Shown: positions 51,569-59,954, counted from the first letter of the stretch. The stretch: DNA of 64,000 nucleotides from Maribellus sp. CM-23 (GCF_021354595.1 NZ_JADWYJ010000006.1:62001-126000), one strand, 5' to 3'. The notes: generated by a model not told the origin, from the sequence alone. A program made the numbers and translations.

Positions 51569-52411
51569 ATGACTAAAAAACAAAAAATCAGCCTAATTGC
51601 TACCGTTTTATTTTCCCTTACCTTGTTGGGAGTTGTATACGCGCGGCACATGACCAGTAAAAACGGGTTCAGTGTGCGTTTAAAATCAACTATTCTGGGC
51701 GAGGACCGAACCTTGTTGATACACCTTCCGGATGATTACGTGAACTCAGCTGAATCTTACCCGGTTTTGTATCGTTTCGACGGCAATCAGCAATTAGTAA
51801 GGAAGACCGTGTCGGCCATTCGGCAATTATCGCGCGAAACGGGAAGTGCGCCTGACATGATTGTGGTAGCCATTGAAAATACTTACAGGGACCGCGATAT
51901 GTGGCCAACGCACACCAGGTATTACCCCGAATCGCAAGCGCTGGGCTCAACAAATTTCCTGGCGTTTATCGAAACGGAACTTATACCGTACATCGACAAG
52001 CAGTACCGAACCACTGATGAGCGGATTGTTTGCGGGCAGTCGCTTAGTGCCGTATTTACGCTTTATGCATTTTTAAGCAAACCTTCGCTGTTTCAGTCTT
52101 TTATTGCCTGCAGCGGGGCGTTTCCGGGGTGCGAACCGTTTTTTAAGGAATTGAGTCAGGCAGCTTTTCAGCAGGCAGCGCAGTTCGAAGGGAAAAAGTT
52201 ATTTATTACCCACGGCTTAAAAGATCCGCTCGATCCTGACGGCACCGTTCATCGGCAAATGACCGATTTCTCCGACTTGGTAAAGAACCATTTAGGCAGC
52301 CACACCGCTTGTTTTTATCATATTTATGAAAACGAAGGGCACGTTCCCAAAAACAGTTTAAAAGACGGGCTGCTTTTCTTATTTGAATCGGGGACGAAAG
52401 GAAGACCCTAA
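51569..52411 (+). CDS. Alpha/beta-hydrolase, esterase D/Fes-type, with altered nucleophile elbow
   Basis: The 280-residue protein has an N-terminal membrane anchor or signal (residues 7-25) and the esterase-D-like layout: LPDDYVNSAESYPVLYRFDG, a MIVVAIENTYRDRDMWPTH segment, IDKQYRTTDERIVCGQSLSAVFTLYAFL, and ENEGHVPKNSL with the expected His. The nucleophile elbow is GQSLS (Ser158), where GxSxG is usual, so the second Gly is Ser. The family cleaves esters such as siderophore or acyl esters; the substrate here is unknown. The start at MTKKQKIS is supported by spacing from the regulator gene. It is exported or membrane-bound. Confidence 0.8.
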   Translation: MTKKQKISLIATVLFSLTLLGVVYARHMTSKNGFSVRLKSTILGEDRTLLIHLPDDYVNSAESYPVLYRFDGNQQLVRKTVSAIRQLSRETGSAPDMIVVAIENTYRDRDMWPTHTRYYPESQALGSTNFLAFIETELIPYIDKQYRTTDERIVCGQSLSAVFTLYAFLSKPSLFQSFIACSGAFPGCEPFFKELSQAAFQQAAQFEGKKLFITHGLKDPLDPDGTVHRQMTDFSDLVKNHLGSHTACFYHIYENEGHVPKNSLKDGLLFLFESGTKGRP

Positions 52412-52459
52412 ATCCGGAGCCCTTTGCACATAAGGTAAAGCCGGGATAACAGATTTGCG

Positions 52460-53005
52460 TTGGCAGGTGCACATTGCTAATTTGAAAAGCTACATCGCTA
52501 TTTTGAAGAAGTATATCGTCGGTTTGAAACGCAACCTTGTTCTTTTTACTGTGCACATCGCTTATTCGAACTTTTACATCGCTCATTTGAAGATGCACAA
52601 AGCTCTTTTGAACTTTTACAATGGTTATTTGAACATGCAGAATGCTCATTTGAACTTGCACATAGCTTATTCGAACTTTTACATCGTTCATTTGAAGATG
52701 CACGAAGCTCTTTCGGACTTTTACAATGGTTATTTGAACGTGCAGGATGCTCATTTGAACTTGCACAACGCTTATTCGAACTTTTACATCGTTCATTTGA
52801 AGATGCACAAAGCTTTTTTGAACTTTTACAATGCTTATTTGAACGTGCAGGATGCTCATTTGAACTTGCACATCGCTCATTTGAAGATGTACAAAGCTCT
52901 TTCGAACATTTAAGATGCTTATTTGAAGTTACATATCGTTCATTTGAACATATAGGGTGTTCTTTTGAATTTGCAGGAAGCTCTGTTGAAAAGTCAAGCT
53001 GTTTG
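52460..53005. repeat. Array of twenty-six 21-bp units with 105-bp higher-order period
   Basis: The whole stretch divides into 21-bp units beginning TTTGAA or TTCGAA, for example TTTGAACTTTTACAATGGTT(A) and TTTGAAGATGCACAAAGCTC(T). A block of five units repeats three times almost exactly, with 105-bp spacing, from about 52586. Long open frames on both strands come from the period (21 bp = 7 codons) and were not called as genes. The array ends 92 bp before the DUF4157 stop codon. It lies between the esterase and DUF4157 genes. Confidence 0.93.
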
Positions 53006-53097
53006 TTTGCCTTGCCGGACCAAGGTGTTGGAGGATTGTGCATTACCGTTGTATGGAATAAGATGCTTTTAGTGATTGCCGCTGTTTACTGCTCATT

Positions 53098-54501
53098 TCA
53101 TAAAAAATTAAACTGAGGCGGGGCAGGAGCGGGAGCCATACGTTTGCCATCTACATTAGCGTGTTTTAAATTGTATACGGATGCTGCTACCCGGTTTTTC
53201 CAGTCAGAACTTTGAATGTATAAAACATCCCCAACGTGTTCTGCTGCCCGTCTGCATATTTTTTGTTGATTTTCATCGGGCATTGTGGTCTCTTTAATAT
53301 CAATGAGTTGGGCCAGTATGTTGGCTACCCTGTCAATAAATGGTTGTTGGTTCCAACCTACTTCCGGTACCTCCAATGCTCTGATTTCACGCATGGCTGC
53401 TGCTTCGTCCACGCCATTTCCCCCTCCTGTGGTCATGCCCTCTTTCCGGTCAAAAGCTGTTAAATCTCTTTTCGACAGCAAGCGCCAAACCTTGGTGGTA
53501 ATGTCGGATAACTTTTGGGAGATTAAAAAAGGAGAGATTTCAGTGTATTGCATGCTAATCGATTCGATTTCCTGATAGACCGATCCCGGGTCAATTGTAT
53601 AGCGGCCCTCTCCGGTTTCTTCGGTATGCTGGGCCTCTTCTTCTCCGGTAAGATTGCGGCGAATTAAAGACAGGAGCCCCTCTAAAAAGTCGGGAATGAA
53701 ATTATATTCCAGGGATTTTATCGAAGCTTCTATCAGCGCTTCGGCTACCGTATGATCGCCTTGCGAAGACCCGGGCGTGGTGGTGGGAACACGTTCCTTA
53801 AAATTGATCCGGTCGACAAATGGCTGCCTGCTTTCTTCATCGATGTTCAAAACAACATTGGCCAGACCGAAAGCTTGTACTACATCGCTGTCAGAAATAT
53901 TGGCCGGTTTTTTAGCCGACTTGTCAGTACTTTTTTGTGCAGAACCCAGCTTCGACGCACGTTCTCCCATCGTATCTGCTTCTTGCTCCAACCCGGCATC
54001 GTCGTTTACACTTACTCCGCTTTTCATTTGCATGGTCGCTTTCACCCTGCCTTGCTTTTGCTGCACCACATGCCAGGCTTCGTGGGGCAAGTGCTTTTCC
54101 TGCCCCGAAGCGATATGAATATCCGTTCCCTGTGCGTAAGCATGAGCCTGTAGTTGAGCCGGTTTATCCGAATGGTAATGCACTTTCACATCGTCCATCG
54201 GGTAGCCCGAAAGGTTTTCAATCCCTGTCTTCAAATCGTCAGGCAAACCCGTGTTGTTTTCTTTCTTTTGTACGGGCAGCGGTGCCTGAGCCGGGTGATC
54301 ATCGGCCATCGCTTTCAACTGATGTGCAGGCGCGGTATGCGGACTATTATTGGCCATCTCATGCAGCTGCCTTTGCGTAACGGTCTCCGGCCGGTTATCG
54401 GCAAACTGAGAAACGGATTCGTTGCTGTCCTGTTTTTGAGAAGCGGCTTTGGCTACCGATTGGCTTTTGTTCTCCTGTGTTGTGTCGGCATACGTATTCA
54501 T
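53098..54501 (-). CDS. DUF4157 (eCIS core) protein with uncharacterised C-terminal region
   Basis: The 467-residue protein has a disordered N-terminus with motif repeats (RQLHEMANNSP, HQLKAMADDHP), then a DUF4157 domain at about 85-150. It contains PMDDVKVHYHSDKPAQLQAHAYAQGTDIHI and the zincin motif HEAWH at 140-144. In extracellular contractile injection systems this domain is found at the head of effectors or as an accessory protein. Residues 205-460 are a C-terminal region of unknown function, with an internal pair of similar segments (RQPFVDRI and QQPFIDRV). No eCIS tube or baseplate gene is in the window, so it is an orphan. A secreted metallopeptidase or toxin role is inference. Confidence 0.78.
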   Translation of the reverse strand: MNTYADTTQENKSQSVAKAASQKQDSNESVSQFADNRPETVTQRQLHEMANNSPHTAPAHQLKAMADDHPAQAPLPVQKKENNTGLPDDLKTGIENLSGYPMDDVKVHYHSDKPAQLQAHAYAQGTDIHIASGQEKHLPHEAWHVVQQKQGRVKATMQMKSGVSVNDDAGLEQEADTMGERASKLGSAQKSTDKSAKKPANISDSDVVQAFGLANVVLNIDEESRQPFVDRINFKERVPTTTPGSSQGDHTVAEALIEASIKSLEYNFIPDFLEGLLSLIRRNLTGEEEAQHTEETGEGRYTIDPGSVYQEIESISMQYTEISPFLISQKLSDITTKVWRLLSKRDLTAFDRKEGMTTGGGNGVDEAAAMREIRALEVPEVGWNQQPFIDRVANILAQLIDIKETTMPDENQQKICRRAAEHVGDVLYIQSSDWKNRVAASVYNLKHANVDGKRMAPAPAPPQFNFL

Positions 54502-54712
54502 GGTTGGCTCTTTTTGAGGTTTCGATTATTGCCGGGGCCTGTTGTTGTGCACGGGCCTTATTCTTTCAAAGGTAGTTTAAAAGCAAAAATTATCATACAA
54601 ATAAAAGGAATGGCAGCATTTAATTCTGCTTCGCTTATTGGTTAGGAAGTAAGTGAGGTGAATCCCGGCCGGTGTTTACGGGTGGGGCGGACTACTCGGG
54701 ATCCAGTGTTTT

Positions 54713-55471
54713 TTATTCTTTTGCGATATAAATTATCACTTCTTTTATTCCGTTTTCCGGAATACCCGGTGTTTTGCTATAATCTACTCTGTCTTCTTCG
54801 TTAACTTCGCCATTGCCGTTGATATCCACGAACTTTAAATCTCCAATTTGCGAGGGGTGATTTTGTGGAGGATAATTGTCAATATCTTCCTGACTTTCAA
54901 AAATCCCATTTACAATGTAGCCATTGATTATGTTGACTGCTCCATTTTTACTTGCCCGAAAGTAATACCTTATATCCCGGTATCCGTAAAAAAGAGCCTC
55001 TCCGTTCTCATCGGTAGTGATCTCTTCAAGTGGCTGTTTTTCTCCCGATTCATTTTCTTTGAAAATTGAAATATTTGTACCAGAAGCCGATTCAGCCACA
55101 GGACTTTCTGCTGTCCTGTTTGTACAATCAAATACAATGAATTTCACGATTGGAAGAAGAACCGACACAGTATAATAATTTACATTCTTCTGGTCCTCTG
55201 ATGTAACCGTATAGTCAACCGGTTCTGTAAAATCTGTAGTTGCTTTTGACGGAGGATATACAACTGCTCCTTCCGATATTTGAATTGTTGGGATTAGTCT
55301 CTCTACTTCAATGTCTACAGGTGCCTTAATTGTACCTTCATTCCCATCAAAATTAACATCTCCAAAGTTGAAGCTCATTTTTAAGAGCGAAGCCTCATTG
55401 TTTTTTACCTCCTCCTTTTGACAGGCAACCACGAGGAAGATAAAAAGATAAATTACGAATCTGATTTTCAT
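54713..55471 (-). CDS. Lipoprotein with DUF5018-like domain and EF-hand-like tail
   Basis: The 252-residue protein has a lipobox (FLVVAC, Cys17). The first half (SLLKMSFNFGDVNF, EGTIKAPVDIEVERLIPTIQISEGAVVYPPSK, then DYTVTSEDQKNVNYYTVSV) is a DUF5018-like beta-sandwich common in surface lipoproteins of Bacteroidota. The second half has a carboxypeptidase-regulatory-type segment (ITTDENGEALFYGYRDIRYYFRAS) and ends with an EF-hand/dockerin-like DINGNGEVNEEDRVDYS. It is probably surface-anchored and calcium-binding. No partner gene is adjacent. Function is unknown. The neighbourhood is AT-rich and appears variable. Confidence 0.72.
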   Translation of the reverse strand: MKIRFVIYLFIFLVVACQKEEVKNNEASLLKMSFNFGDVNFDGNEGTIKAPVDIEVERLIPTIQISEGAVVYPPSKATTDFTEPVDYTVTSEDQKNVNYYTVSVLLPIVKFIVFDCTNRTAESPVAESASGTNISIFKENESGEKQPLEEITTDENGEALFYGYRDIRYYFRASKNGAVNIINGYIVNGIFESQEDIDNYPPQNHPSQIGDLKFVDINGNGEVNEEDRVDYSKTPGIPENGIKEVIIYIAKE

Positions 55472-55519
55472 TTTATGTTTGGTTTTTAGCTAAATCGGAA
55501 TAACGGTCACTTGCAAGTT

Positions 55520-55609
55520 GTTGTTGTTGTTGTTGTCATGAATTTCGAAGAGCGTCAGCGTCTGCTGGATGAAGACTACAAAGAAAGGGCCGATCAACGC
55601 ACCGCATGA
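55520..55609 (+). pseudogene. Short gene remnant after a GTT tract
   Basis: A (GTT)n tract at 55516-55536 is followed by an ATG at 55538 and a 23-codon frame (NFEERQRLLDEDYKERADQR) ending TGA at 55609. The GC content and codon use are unlike the surrounding AT-rich DNA and like the housekeeping genes, suggesting the tail of a lost gene. The original gene is not recognised. It may also be a chance frame. Confidence 0.3.
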
Positions 55610-55657
55610 ATCCTGCTGTGCCATTAAGAATTGTTAGCAGCAAGTAAATTTTCATAT

Positions 55658-56689
55658 TTAGTATGCTTCTGAGTAAATTTCACAAAATGGTAATAACTTT
55701 TTCAATGAAATTAATTTTTCACTTGAAAGATTGGTGTTAACAACATAAAGCTTTCTAAGATTAGATAGTTGACCAATATTAGATGGTAAATCGGTCATTG
55801 GATTATTAGACAAATCAAGTGTTGTCAAGTTGCTTAATTCGCCTATCCAATCAGGTATAGCAGTAAGATTTAGCTTTTGAGCAAAAATATGGGTTAGCAT
55901 ATTAAGTTCTCTTATTTGTTCAGGGAAATCTTTAATATTTGTGTCTGAAATTCCAATAATTTTAAGACTTGATAGTTCGGGTATCCAATTAGGTAGATGA
56001 TTAATTGGATTTGAAGTAATAGAAAGCACAGATAAGTCTTTAAGGTTTCTAGTTTCATTTGGTAGTTCTTCTATTTTATTCGCATCCAAAACTAATGTTG
56101 TCAAATTTGTCAAATTACCGATAGATTTATTAATTATTGAGATATCATTGTTCGCTAAGTTCAGGAATGTCATACTCCTAATAGTAAACAAATTATCACT
56201 GAGTCTTGTAATGTTGTTATTGGCAAGCGAAATCCCTTGGAGTTGTTTTAGCTGTTCAAGGTTTGATGGTACTTGTATAAGATTATTATCTCCTAAATCT
56301 ATTGAAACTAAATTCCTTAAATTATAACAATCAGGTAATGTTGCTATTTCGTTGCCACGTAGGTTTAATTGACTAAGACATGGTAGTTTACAAATACATT
56401 CAGGAAAAGCATTGAGGTTATTATACGATAAATTTAACTGTCTAAGATTTATGAATTGTGAGATTGAATCTGAAATATGGGATAAACTTTGATTTGTTAA
56501 ATCAAGGATCAGAACAGATTGAGGTGATTCATACGCATAATCAAGATTGTTGAAGTAGCCTTGTTGTATTTTGGGATTTAATGTTTGAGATTGATTCTGA
56601 ATTATCTCAGTAGTTTTCTTAGGTTCCCTTAGTTTATTTGTACAGTTAAATAAACTAACTAAGACTAGTATTATGCACAAATTTTTCAT
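55658..56689 (-). CDS. Leucine-rich-repeat lipoprotein
   Basis: The 343-residue protein has a lipobox (ILVLVSLFNC, Cys16) and about eleven leucine-rich repeats of 23 residues between about 65 and 335, following LxxLNLxxNxLxxLPxxIxxL, for example LRQLNLSYNNLNAFPECICKL and LTTLVLDANKIEELPNETRNL. LRR proteins of this kind mediate protein-protein contacts, here probably at the cell surface. It is AT-rich, unlike its flanks, and isolated. The last repeat (LRKLYVVNTNLSSEKLISLKK) is a capping unit. Transfer from another lineage is possible. No partner is visible. Confidence 0.88.
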   Translation of the reverse strand: MKNLCIILVLVSLFNCTNKLREPKKTTEIIQNQSQTLNPKIQQGYFNNLDYAYESPQSVLILDLTNQSLSHISDSISQFINLRQLNLSYNNLNAFPECICKLPCLSQLNLRGNEIATLPDCYNLRNLVSIDLGDNNLIQVPSNLEQLKQLQGISLANNNITRLSDNLFTIRSMTFLNLANNDISIINKSIGNLTNLTTLVLDANKIEELPNETRNLKDLSVLSITSNPINHLPNWIPELSSLKIIGISDTNIKDFPEQIRELNMLTHIFAQKLNLTAIPDWIGELSNLTTLDLSNNPMTDLPSNIGQLSNLRKLYVVNTNLSSEKLISLKKLLPFCEIYSEAY

Positions 56690-56904
56690 TTTGTCTCTTT
56701 CTATTTTTGCGGACGTATATGTATTTCATTTATTTCGCTATTCAAACCATTGCACGGATGTGATTGAAACAGCCTTTAAAAGCATTTACAACCGGAAATT
56801 ATCCGTTATTCATTCAAGGGTGGCAAAAATCTCTCGCTGCTGTTCGTCTCGGGTGTCACCTGTGCTTGCGGGAACTAATTTAACAAAAGTTTTTGCGGAT
56901 GCAA
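56690..56904. other. Intergenic region upstream of the LRR gene
   Basis: No gene is supported. A plus-strand open frame of 112 codons beginning near 56673 overlaps the LRR gene start and runs into the short-word repeats, and it has no recognisable features. No TAnnTTTG element is seen upstream of the LRR gene. Confidence 0.4.
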
Positions 56905-57220
56905 GGGGCAGTTGGCAGTATTCAGTATTCAGTCGCAGTTGGCAGTCTCAGTGCTCAGTGTTCAGGGAAGAGTGGGGAGAGTTCCAATTATCAATATCCA
57001 ATGTCCAATAACCAAAATAGCACGTAGCTGGTGGTTTATTCTCGCATTTAAGCATTCACGCATTGCGGTTGAAGGATTGAGGGAGAAGTATTCAGTGTTC
57101 AGTCGCAGTTGACAGTCTCAGTGCTCAGTGAGGAAGGGATTGAATTTCCAATTATCAATCTTCAATAATCAATAACCAAATGCTCGCAGCTCGTAGCTCG
57201 AAACTCACAACTTGCAGCAT
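56905..57220. repeat. Intergenic patchwork of CAG, CAAT, GCATT and TAGC words
   Basis: The same word classes as at 48998 occur here twice in the order CAG, CAAT, GCATT, then CAG, CAAT, AGCTC. The stretch 57125-57174 is identical over 50 bp to 49084-49133. CAG words are exemplified by CAGTATTCAGTCGCAGTTGG. No gene is visible. Confidence 0.9.
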
Positions 57221-57270
57221 CAATAAAATAAATACATCAGTGTATCGTTTGTTTGAGAAAGCCGATTAAC

Positions 57271-57477
57271 ATGAAATCAAAAAGAATTATTGCGGCCATT
57301 TTGGTGGCCTTTACCTTTTCTGTGTTTGCAAGTTCGTGTCGCAGTGTGGTTTTTACCGGTCATCCCAAAAGGGAGGTAAAAACCAACGCCAAGGGAGAAA
57401 TTCCGCCGGGGCAAATGAAAAAGCTCACGGGCGAAAAAAGCGCAAAAAAGTATGCTCCCGGTCAGCGAAAAAAATAA
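57271..57477 (+). CDS. Small lipoprotein of the quinol-oxidase-subunit-4-like type
   Basis: From the ATG at 57271 the product has 68 residues with a lipobox (FASSC) and a conserved tail PPGQMKKLTGEKSAKKYAPGQRKK. This is the pattern of small Bacteroidota lipoproteins annotated as quinol oxidase subunit 4, a name with little experimental basis. A TTG 18 bp upstream was rejected because it would precede the signal peptide (MKSKRIIAAILVAFTFSVF). It lies between repeat DNA and an oxidoreductase gene, with 77 bp after it. Function is unknown. Confidence 0.8.
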   Translation: MKSKRIIAAILVAFTFSVFASSCRSVVFTGHPKREVKTNAKGEIPPGQMKKLTGEKSAKKYAPGQRKK

Positions 57478-57554
57478 GACCTGTTTTTATTCTCGCAACT
57501 TACGCTTAATTTGAGGAAGTTTTTGGTACAAACCAGAAGAAACGGAACAAATAA

Positions 57555-58517
57555 ATGAAAGCGATAGTACGTGAGAAATATGGTAGCTGGCAGACCTTGC
57601 ATTCCGCAGAGGTGGATATTCCGCTGCCCAAAGCCGGCGAAGTGCAGGTAAAAGTGCATGCCGTAAGTTTAAATGCTTCGGACGTGGAAAACATGAGCGG
57701 TTCGCCGTTATACATCCGCGCGTGGGGATTGTTTAAACCCAACTACAATATACTTGGTTCAGATATCGCCGGAACAGTGAGTGCAGTGGGAGAGGGCGCC
57801 GGTCGGTTTAAAACCGGGGATGCCGTGTACGGAGATGCGCTTTATTCCTGGGGCGGTTTTGCCGAATATGCCTGTATCCCGGAGAAAATGCTGAAATTAA
57901 AGCCCGCGCTTCTCTCTTTTGAAGAGGCGGCTTCGTTGCCACAGGCAGGTGCGGTGGCCGAACAAGGGATTCGTTTTAAACGCAGGTTGCAGCTGGGCGA
58001 TAAAGTGCTGATCAACGGGGCCGGAGGTGGTGGCGGGAGTTTTGCTGTGCAGCTTGCCAAACTGGCGGGAGCCGAAGTAAGCGGGGTGGACAGTGCCGAA
58101 AAACTGGCGTTTATTCGTTCGCTGGGGGCAGATCATACCATCGATTACCGGGAGTATGATTTCACTAAAAACCGTCATTCGTACGATTTTATTCTAGATC
58201 TGGTAGCTTCGCACCCCATTTCTCATTACCGGCGTGCACTTACCCCGCGGGGAATTTACTGCATGGTGGGTGGTAAAATGCGTCATCTTTTCCAGACCCT
58301 GGTAGTGGGAAGCCTGCTTTCTTTATTGGGGAGTAAAAAACTCGGGGTGATCGGCGTAAAGCCCAATGAAAAACTGGAGTACCTCGAAGAACTTATCAGC
58401 GACGGAAAACTAAAGCCCGCCATCGACAGGGTGTATCCGCTTGAGCAGGTGCCGGAGGCCATGCAATACCTTTCGGAAGGAAAAGCAAAGGGGAAGGTGG
58501 TGATAAAAGTGAGATAG
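57555..58517 (+). CDS. Medium-chain dehydrogenase/reductase (quinone oxidoreductase/ADH family)
   Basis: The 320-residue cytoplasmic protein has the MDR layout: an N-terminal GroES-like domain (MKAIVREKYGSWQTL, VHAVSLNASDVENMSG, LGSDIAGTVSAVGEGAGRFKTGDAVYGD) and an NAD(P)-binding domain with GDKVLINGAGGGGGSFAVQLAKLAGAEVSGVDS near residue 150. It ends EGKAKGKVVIKVR. Zinc-ligand cysteines are absent, indicating a zinc-independent reductase of the quinone oxidoreductase type. The substrate is unknown. It is convergent with the SDR gene on the other strand. Confidence 0.88.
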   Translation: MKAIVREKYGSWQTLHSAEVDIPLPKAGEVQVKVHAVSLNASDVENMSGSPLYIRAWGLFKPNYNILGSDIAGTVSAVGEGAGRFKTGDAVYGDALYSWGGFAEYACIPEKMLKLKPALLSFEEAASLPQAGAVAEQGIRFKRRLQLGDKVLINGAGGGGGSFAVQLAKLAGAEVSGVDSAEKLAFIRSLGADHTIDYREYDFTKNRHSYDFILDLVASHPISHYRRALTPRGIYCMVGGKMRHLFQTLVVGSLLSLLGSKKLGVIGVKPNEKLEYLEELISDGKLKPAIDRVYPLEQVPEAMQYLSEGKAKGKVVIKVR

Positions 58518-58549
58518 TGAGGCTGTTCTAAATTTGTCAGAGAATAAAA

Positions 58550-58599
58550 ACTCATGACCAGCCCTCAAAAGCTTTAAAGATTTGGAACCGGTCATGAGT
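58550..58599. other. 10-bp inverted repeat between convergent genes
   Basis: ACTCATGACC (58550-58559) and GGTCATGAGT (58590-58599) are perfect reverse complements with a 30-nt loop. It lies between the MDR and SDR stop codons, a possible terminator or RNA structure without a T-run. Confidence 0.5.
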
Positions 58600-58639
58600 G
58601 GGATCGCTATTTTCGATTTCTGAACGGAAAACTAAACCG

Positions 58640-59245
58640 TTATTCAAATATCCGGATAACTTCTCCGGTAAACATTCCTTCCACACTACGCACGTAGCCG
58701 CTGGCAACTTTGTTCATCGGAACCGGAGTATGTCCTGGAAAAGCATCGCCCAATCTTTCTGCCGATTCTTCAACCAGTCCCGGAGCAACCACGTTCAGGC
58801 GCAGACCGTTTTCCAGCTCGGGGGCCACCGCTTTTACAAAGCTATGCAGCGCACCGTTCACCATGGCGGCATTCGAGCTCATATAAACCGGATCGTCGGC
58901 CAGAATTCCGGAGGTAAGGGTAAACGAAGCCCCGGGTTTTACAAAGTCTTTCCCGATGCGCACCAGGTTTACCTGCCCCATTAACTTGCTTTTTATGCCT
59001 ACGTACAGGTCCTCTTCCGACATGCGGCTGAAAGGTGCCCATTTGGTAGCACCCGAGCAGCACACCACTGCATCGAGGTCGGGGACAGACGCAAACATTT
59101 GTTGGATGGATTCTGCATCGTTGATGTCTACCTGAATATCGCCGCTTGTTCTTCCGGCTGTTATTACTTCATGTTTTTTACCGAGCCGGCCGGCAACACT
59201 TTTGCCAATCGTTCCGCTATTTCCGCCAATTACCAGAATTTTCAT
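58640..59245 (-). CDS. Short-chain dehydrogenase/reductase
   Basis: The 201-residue protein has the Rossmann start MKILVIGGNSGTIGKSVAGRLGKKHEV and the SDR-type VDINDAESI and AVVCCSGATKWAPF segments. The catalytic YxxxK is not clear: the usual Tyr/Lys site would be near MSSNAAMVNGALHSFVKAV, where Ser-Asn-Ala-Ala replaces it. It resembles the short SDR group with NSGTIG. It may bind NADP(H). No partner in the operon is seen. The start is supported by the position of the GxxGxxG motif. Enzymatic competence is uncertain. Confidence 0.83.
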   Translation of the reverse strand: MKILVIGGNSGTIGKSVAGRLGKKHEVITAGRTSGDIQVDINDAESIQQMFASVPDLDAVVCCSGATKWAPFSRMSEEDLYVGIKSKLMGQVNLVRIGKDFVKPGASFTLTSGILADDPVYMSSNAAMVNGALHSFVKAVAPELENGLRLNVVAPGLVEESAERLGDAFPGHTPVPMNKVASGYVRSVEGMFTGEVIRIFE

Positions 59246-59564
59246 TTTTCTTTGTTTTGAATCGTTTACTCAAAGAGACAAAATATTGTTCAACTCATGT
59301 GGTTGTTGTGTTTATTTTGTTCTTTCTGATAAAAGAATTTAAGATTGAAAATGTTCAGCAGACAAGTTTGATTAACGCAGGAAGACTAAAAAAACGACAA
59401 TTTTCAGCATGAACTTTTGACAGCTACCAGGGGGCATAAAACAAGAGTAGTGAGCGTTGGTATTCTTCCGTTTCTCACTACTCTTCACTCAGTGCCTTTT
59501 TATGGCTACTGTTTCGTTTTGATTTCCATCAACTGTGTTGATGATGGATTTTATCTAATGTGGC
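59246..59564. other. Intergenic region containing a terminator-like hairpin
   Basis: No gene is supported. GAGTAGTGAG (59445-59454) and CTCACTACTC (59474-59483) form a perfect 10-bp stem with a 19-nt loop, followed on the minus strand by TTGTTTT, probably the terminator of the NTF2-like gene 82 bp away. The region also includes the upstream DNA of the SDR gene. Confidence 0.65.
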
Positions 59565-59954
59565 TTAGCTTTTCATAATCTCAGCTGTGTCGACGGCCTG
59601 AAAGAAAGAAGCCGGTTTCCCGTCTTTGAAAGTCCAGGTGTGGGTTGCATTGGCTTTAAACGGTTTCCCGGATGCTTTCCAAACTCCCGAATAGTGACCC
59701 ACCATTACGATCTTTTCTTTTCCTTCCACAAAATCGTCAATTTCAATTTTGAAGTTATCGTAGTACTTAGGCAGGTTCGAAAATACTTCTTCGGCAATAG
59801 CCTTTTGCCCCACATAGGTTCCGTCGCCTTCCACAAACGGAAAGCCGGTACATTCTTTCCATACAATGTCTTTGTCCCACATAGCCAGAACTTCGTCAAT
59901 TTTTCCTTCAGCAAAAAGCTGGTATCCTTTTTTCAGTGTTTCCAAATTACTCAT
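59565..59954 (-). CDS. Nuclear transport factor 2-like (SnoaL-type) family protein
   Basis: The 129-residue protein is a single NTF2-like cone fold with LKKGYQLFAEGKIDEVLAMWDKDIVWKEC at the start, then GTYVGQKAIAEEVFSNLPKYYDNFKIEIDDFVEG, KIVMVGHYSG and THTWTFKDGKPASFFQAVDTAEI at the end. The family includes small isomerases, hydrolases and ligand-binding proteins; the function here is not predictable. It starts 31 bp after a longer secreted protein on the same strand ends. A terminator-like hairpin follows. No signal peptide is present, so it is cytoplasmic. Confidence 0.85.
   Translation of the reverse strand: MSNLETLKKGYQLFAEGKIDEVLAMWDKDIVWKECTGFPFVEGDGTYVGQKAIAEEVFSNLPKYYDNFKIEIDDFVEGKEKIVMVGHYSGVWKASGKPFKANATHTWTFKDGKPASFFQAVDTAEIMKS

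Noticed and set aside
52206..53043. Several long open frames on both strands over the 52.5-kb repeats
   Set aside because: All frames give heptad repeats because the unit is 21 bp, and the minus-strand frame runs into the esterase gene. The homologous-period array at 11115 is closed in all six frames.
56673..57011. Plus-strand 112-codon frame upstream of the LRR gene
   Set aside because: It overlaps the LRR gene start and runs into short-word repeats; no domain or start signal is seen.
58550..58599. Regulatory operator for the SDR gene
   Set aside because: The inverted repeat lies between convergent stop codons, not upstream of a start, so it is listed only as a structural feature.
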